Under the pieces are notes generated by a model. That model did no database searches. It saw only the letters and a program-made list of their open reading frames with translations, and was not told the origin of the DNA. This document shows positions 7,672-10,508 of a stretch of 10,508 bases of DNA, piece by piece. This DNA comes from Fimenecus sp963624605 (GTDB lineage: Bacteria; Bacillota; Clostridia; Oscillospirales; Acutalibacteraceae): assembly GCA_963624605.1 (NCBI GenBank), contig CAVFQD010000060.1, positions 1-10,508 of the forward strand, written 5' to 3'. The translations under genes were made by a program, and so were the position numbers. Numbering within the stretch: position 1 is the first letter of the stretch; the number at the start of each line of letters is the position of its first letter.

Positions 7672-7848
7672 TAAAGTGGATTTGTACAAATATATTAAAG
7701 CTTTATTGTGCATAAATACTATTGCGATAAAATATCGGAATATGTTAAAATAACTTTGGATATATTAAAAAGTTTTACAAATGTCAATTAAAGAATATGG
7801 TTTCTGACTCAGGATACTTTAAATGGATGAATAACGCATAGTGTAACA
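7672..7848. other. AT-rich gene-free gap, one possible promoter
   Basis: No convincing coding sequence is seen on either strand. A candidate promoter runs toward the right: TTGCGA (7722-7727) and TAAAAT (7746-7751), 18 bases apart, with a TGT extension before the -10 box. In such AT-rich DNA this could be chance. If active, it would transcribe through the repeat element into the Rhs fragment. A short palindrome CGATA/TATCG overlaps it (7725-7737). Confidence 0.4.
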
Positions 7849-8049
7849 TGACACATGGACGGTTCTGTGTGTTGAAAAGAGTGAGGAAGAATTGAAATGT
7901 GCATACCGTAAATATTACATAGCTTGTATTATCCCTGTTTCTCATCCCAAATGTTGTGTCGATATGTAACATATCAGCTTCCAAGTCTAATCAGTTTTGC
8001 AATAGTAAGAAAAATTTAATGAACACATAGAACCGTCCCCTGTGTTTCA
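7849..8049. mobile_element. REP/MITE-like element bounded by inverted GGACGGTTCT repeats
   Basis: The left end GGACGGTTCTGTGTGTT (7857-7873) is an almost perfect inverted copy of the right end AACACATAGAACCGTCC (8022-8038). Both continue with related outer sequence (TGACACAT on the left; CCTGTGTTTCA, the reverse of TGAAACACAGG, on the right). About 150 bp lie between the ends with no recognisable protein. They include a small perfect hairpin GATATG-TAA-CATATC (7961-7975). From memory, end sequences with the GGACGGTTCT core flank REP-associated (RAYT/IS200-like) transposases in many bacteria; no transposase is present here. The element is therefore best called a non-autonomous MITE/REPIN. I cannot name a specific family. 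Confidence 0.65.
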
Positions 8050-8073
8050 TCGAGAACCGTCCTATGTGTTTCA
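8029..8073 (+). repeat. Tandem direct copies of the 21-bp REP unit
   Basis: AGAACCGTCCCCTGTGTTTCA at 8029-8049 and AGAACCGTCCTATGTGTTTCA at 8053-8073 match at 19 of 21 positions and repeat with a 24-bp period. With the inverted copy at 7849-7873 this makes three related units. The recognisable Rhs reading frame starts immediately after the last copy, so the junction near 8074 probably marks where the Rhs gene was broken. Confidence 0.85.
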
Positions 8074-9409
8074 CCAGATAATCTATGACCTTGAAGGCAA
8101 CCCCGTGTCTTACGGCGGAAAGACCCTTAATTGGTACGGCAAGCAGTTAAAACAGGTGACTGCGGCTGACGGCTCATACACACAGTATGATTATGACGCA
8201 AACGGCTTGCGTACGCAGAAAAGACAGTATAAGGCGGACGGCACAACCGACTATACCGTTGATTATGTATGGTCCGACGGTAAAATCGCCGTTCAAAGCC
8301 TGACCTATCCGCTTACGATGACAATTCAGGGCAATACCGTAACAAAGGATATAAAGATAGACTCAAAATTCATTTATTGCGATGATGACGCAACTCCGTC
8401 CGCAATTATGCTTGAAAACGACGAATATTTGCTTGTTCGCAATCTTCAGGGCGATGTAGTTGCGGTTGTCAATGCCGCAAACGGCGAGACTGTTGTTGAG
8501 TTTTCATATGACCCTTGGGGCAATGTAACAAGGAAATATTCCGAAACATATACCGACGGTGCAACGGAAGAAGAGTTGAAGTTTCTTGACCTTGTTATGT
8601 CGGCGCTTTGCCCCGTGACTTATCGAGGCTATAACTACGACTTCACAACGGGACTTTATTACCTGCAGTCAAGGTATTACAACCCCGAGTGGGGCAGATT
8701 CGCTAACACCGACGACACATCAATTATGCTTACAAAGACAGACGACGCTTTCAGCGCGAATATGTATTTGTATTGTAATAACAATCCGGTGAATAAGGTG
8801 GATTATAGTGGTAGAGATGCAGAAAAAATTGATATACCATTTTTAGAGGCTTGTATAGATTTAATTGGAGTAATTTGCAATGATTTTAATTTAAATGGTA
8901 ACTTAAAAAATGGATTTTTTAAGTTGTATAAGAATGCTAGCAAACCATTGTTGTATAATTTACAAATTAAATTTGATAATAGTGATGACCCTCGAGTGTA
9001 TTCCGCAGTAAAAAGATGCTTCTATATGAGTAGTGAATTAACTTGTGAAATTATTGCATTATTTGCTGGAATATACTTTCAACGCATTATAAAACGACAG
9101 TTTCTATTCAGTCCTGAATGCATGTGCAGAGAGATAAAGTATCATATTCTTTCTTATATGATTGGATATAAAAAAAGTCATGCTAATCCTGTTGACATTT
9201 ATGAAGGCGATGTTTATATAAATAAAAGCCAAAACGAAATTTTTGATTACTATAATGGCATTCGCAAATGCTATAAGTGGACGGAAGCTGATCCATATCT
9301 TGTTACTCAATATATTGGTAACCAAAAAATTCTTACCCGAGAAAAAGTCAAATATATTAGCTCATCAAAAACCGCATGGGAAGGAGAATTATTTAAATAT
9401 GGCAAGTAA
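8042..9409 (+). CDS. 5'-truncated Rhs/YD-repeat protein with unidentified C-terminal (toxin-type) domain
   Basis: The open frame allows a GTG at 8042 (455 aa), but the first eleven or so codons are REP repeat sequence and there is no ribosome site, so this is a fragment of a larger gene rather than a normal start. Rhs sequence begins near 8074 with IIYDLEGNPVSYGG and KTLNWYGKQLKQVTA. YD-type motifs (YDYDANGLRT), the YDPWGNVTRK stretch and the Rhs core close follow: RGYNYDFTTGLYYLQSRYYN at 195-214, then PEWGRF, and NNPVNKVDYSG ending at about residue 257. The usual DPxG end motif reads DYSG here. After that, base composition turns AT-rich and the sequence becomes unrelated to the core: about 196 residues with Cys-rich and hydrophobic helices and a CREIKYHILSYMIGYKK segment. 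In Rhs/WapA proteins this position holds a variable toxin tip released by the core. I do not recognise the tip's family, and its activity is unknown. The gene ends overlapping the next gene by 11 bp. Confidence 0.85.
   Translation: MFHREPSYVFHQIIYDLEGNPVSYGGKTLNWYGKQLKQVTAADGSYTQYDYDANGLRTQKRQYKADGTTDYTVDYVWSDGKIAVQSLTYPLTMTIQGNTVTKDIKIDSKFIYCDDDATPSAIMLENDEYLLVRNLQGDVVAVVNAANGETVVEFSYDPWGNVTRKYSETYTDGATEEELKFLDLVMSALCPVTYRGYNYDFTTGLYYLQSRYYNPEWGRFANTDDTSIMLTKTDDAFSANMYLYCNNNPVNKVDYSGRDAEKIDIPFLEACIDLIGVICNDFNLNGNLKNGFFKLYKNASKPLLYNLQIKFDNSDDPRVYSAVKRCFYMSSELTCEIIALFAGIYFQRIIKRQFLFSPECMCREIKYHILSYMIGYKKSHANPVDIYEGDVYINKSQNEIFDYYNGIRKCYKWTEADPYLVTQYIGNQKILTREKVKYISSSKTAWEGELFKYGK
9192..9220 (+). 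promoter_or_regulatory. Candidate internal promoter for the downstream partner gene
   Basis: A perfect TTGACA at 9192-9197 is followed after 17 bases by TATATA at 9215-9220 (or TATAAA at 9217-9222 with 19 bases). It lies inside the toxin-type domain, about 180 bp before the ATG at 9399. It could give the partner gene expression independent of the broken Rhs gene. AT-rich composition raises the chance of a false match. Confidence 0.45.
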
Positions 9410-10157
9410 AATAAAAAAAACGATTATGTTCTTATGTTGCACAATATTAGTACTGTTTGTGGTTTTATCTGCAGTGTTTAAAGTAAATTTTTTTCAGGTG
9501 ATTTTCCTTCCGACATATATTACGAGCGATGAGCTGGAATATTATAATGGATTTTTACCGCAAAGTAAAATTAGTTGCCCATATTCAATTAGCAATTATC
9601 AAGAAAAAGAACTGGATATGTGGTATTTTAAGGACTTAACTGGAAAAATCAAAGAAAATATAATTGGAAAAGATTTTTGGGTGTATAACGATAATTTTGA
9701 TATACTATTTTGCTCCAACGGAAAGAAGTATATACGTAATGGCACTCACTTTAGTTCTGATGTAACAAGTGATATGGTTAATTCGATTTCGTTTTTTGAG
9801 GAACATCCTGTTGATGTGTACAAAAAAGATATTTCCATGCACAATATTTCTCTTCATTTGAACGACGAAGATATTTCCAAACTTACAAATATTATAATTA
9901 ACGATGAGTATTGTTTGGATGAAATCGATAACACACAATATTTGTATGATTTGAATATTGCATGGTATGTTATATTTGAACTCAAGAACACTAAAGAATT
10001 TAATTATGATGGCCTTTGTGTGGCTGAAACTCAGCGTTATTACATTGTCTATTATAATGATAAAATGTATTTAAGAGATTTGAACGGAAATTTAAAGTTT
10101 ATTCCTAATGAAATAGCTAATAAAATACTTAATTCTGAATTAACATTGGTTAAATAG
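9399..10157 (+). CDS. Unknown one-TM protein in immunity-gene position
   Basis: A 252-aa protein if started at ATG 9399, which overlaps the Rhs stop by 11 bp; AAGGAG at 9381-9386 is 12 nt upstream, a rather long spacing. The frame is open back to ATG 9243, but that part lies entirely within the Rhs frame and is not expected to be used. Residues 1-7 are basic, about 8-27 are strongly hydrophobic (IMFLCCTILVLFVVLSAVF), and the remaining 220 residues are polar, rich in Asn, Asp, Ile and Tyr. This suggests an N-terminal signal anchor with an exported domain; there is no clear lipobox. No family is recognised. Position directly after, and overlapping, an Rhs toxin tip is where cognate immunity genes lie, and its AT-rich composition matches the tip but not the Rhs core. 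The immunity role is inferred from position only; exported topology would point to a toxin acting at or outside the membrane, or to a different role. Confidence 0.7.
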   Translation: MASKIKKTIMFLCCTILVLFVVLSAVFKVNFFQVIFLPTYITSDELEYYNGFLPQSKISCPYSISNYQEKELDMWYFKDLTGKIKENIIGKDFWVYNDNFDILFCSNGKKYIRNGTHFSSDVTSDMVNSISFFEEHPVDVYKKDISMHNISLHLNDEDISKLTNIIINDEYCLDEIDNTQYLYDLNIAWYVIFELKNTKEFNYDGLCVAETQRYYIVYYNDKMYLRDLNGNLKFIPNEIANKILNSELTLVK

Positions 10158-10168
10158 TTGATTTGTTT

Positions 10169-10333
10169 ATGAGAATATTTGCGATAACTTCGGTGCTTGT
10201 GGCGGCAAATGGCAATGTCACAAGAAAATATTCCAAAACATATACCGAGGGTACAACGGAAGAAATAAAGCAAAGACTTAACTTTTTCTTTTGGAGATAC
10301 TATTACAGTATAGAAATGGAATTTCTTATTTAA
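10169..10333 (+). pseudogene. Decayed second Rhs core fragment
   Basis: A 54-codon open frame from ATG 10169 whose bases 10211-10264 match the Rhs core at 8519-8572 at 49 of 54 positions, in the same reading frame (GNVTRKYSKTYTEGTTEE against GNVTRKYSETYTDGATEE). It then continues as LNFFFWRYYYS, resembling the usual Rhs core segment LNPFRYRGYYYD. A one-base frame change after the tyrosines would give NGISYLNK, like the core's TGLYYLNS, so the frame looks broken there. It has no start signals of its own and sits just after the partner gene. It is a remnant, not a functional gene. Confidence 0.75.
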
Positions 10334-10361
10334 ATAAAATCAGCGCCTAAAATAATCCGTT

Positions 10362-10428
10362 CAAATGCGCATAGCGCTTTGATAGGTGTACCCTGTGATA
10401 ATCACCGTTTCAAACACACAGGGTACAC
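10362..10428. repeat. Pair of hairpins after the Rhs remnant
   Basis: The first hairpin (10362-10381) pairs CAAA-GCGC with GCGCTTTG around ATA, with one bulged T. The second is a perfect 12-bp inverted repeat, GTGTACCCTGTG (10386-10397) with CACAGGGTACAC (10417-10428), loop 19 nt. Neither has a good T-tract on either strand, so they are not clear terminators. They could be a protein-binding palindrome, a bidirectional stop of weak type, or a small repeat element. Confidence 0.55.
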
Positions 10429-10474
10429 TGAATAAAAATACGTTTTGTGCTTCTGACATAGAACATATTTTATG

Positions 10475-10503
10475 TTGACAATATCACTTCTTTATGCTAA
10501 TAT
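10475..10503 (+). promoter_or_regulatory. Strong promoter pointing out of the right edge
   Basis: A perfect TTGACA (10475-10480), 17-base spacer and TAATAT (10498-10503) with a TGC extended -10 make a near-consensus sigma-A promoter. Its transcript would start just beyond the window, so the gene it drives is not seen. Confidence 0.8.
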
Positions 10504-10508
10504 TAAAC

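Noticed and set aside
7784..7984. Minus-strand 66-codon frame overlapping the repeat element as a transposase remnant
   Set aside because: The translation has none of the HxH or catalytic tyrosine motifs expected of a RAYT/IS200 transposase and overlaps the element's left end.
8029..8073. Direct repeats as the start of a CRISPR array
   Set aside because: Only two direct units with a 3-bp gap, no spacers and no cas genes; they match the inverted end of the adjacent element instead.
9243..9398. Extended N-terminus of the partner gene from ATG 9243
   Set aside because: It lies wholly within the Rhs tip frame, and the ATG at 9399 begins a sensible basic-then-hydrophobic N-terminus with AAGGAG upstream.

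Overview
This window looks like a chromosomal segment of a low-to-mid-GC Firmicute, most likely a Clostridia member of the Ruminococcaceae/Oscillospiraceae type. The reasons are the tepA-ftsK/spoIIIE gene order known from endospore formers, strong GGAGG ribosome sites, TTGACA/TATAAT promoters with TGn extensions, and a clostridial style of Rhs/YD-repeat protein. The genus assignment is inference.

Bases 1-4411 hold a plus-strand gene run. It starts with the 3' part of a ClpP-family peptidase (TepA/YmfB), followed by a complete FtsK/SpoIIIE DNA translocase, a membrane-anchored ComEC-type metallo-beta-lactamase protein, and a small DUF3006-like protein. Spacing is tight (25 bp, 1 bp, 5 bp), which suggests one transcription unit.

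Bases 4435-6544 hold the rpsB-tsf operon. It has a near-consensus promoter, an approximately 95-nt leader with possible RNA structure, an intercistronic hairpin, and a clean intrinsic terminator after tsf. EF-Ts appears to carry an extra segment of roughly 60 residues before its C-terminal conserved block.

Bases 6534-7671 hold a monocistronic unit: a promoter overlapping the tsf terminator T-tract, a divergent MreB/actin-like gene whose phosphate-2 motif is changed from DIGGGT to NMGGGE, and its own terminator.

Bases 7672-10508 are an accessory region. It has an AT-rich gap and a 201-bp element bounded by inverted GGACGGTTCT repeats (REP/MITE-like), with a further tandem copy. Next comes an Rhs core fragment whose 5' end is lost exactly at the repeat junction, fused to an unidentified C-terminal (polymorphic-toxin-type) domain. 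An overlapping gene for a one-TM protein follows in the position of an immunity gene, possibly with its own promoter inside the toxin ORF. Then come a decayed second copy of the Rhs core, paired hairpins, and a strong promoter firing out of the right edge. The best reading is a displaced ('orphan') Rhs toxin-tip/immunity cassette framed by recombination-capable core sequence. The toxin tip and its partner match no family I can name, and they are the main candidate novelty here.
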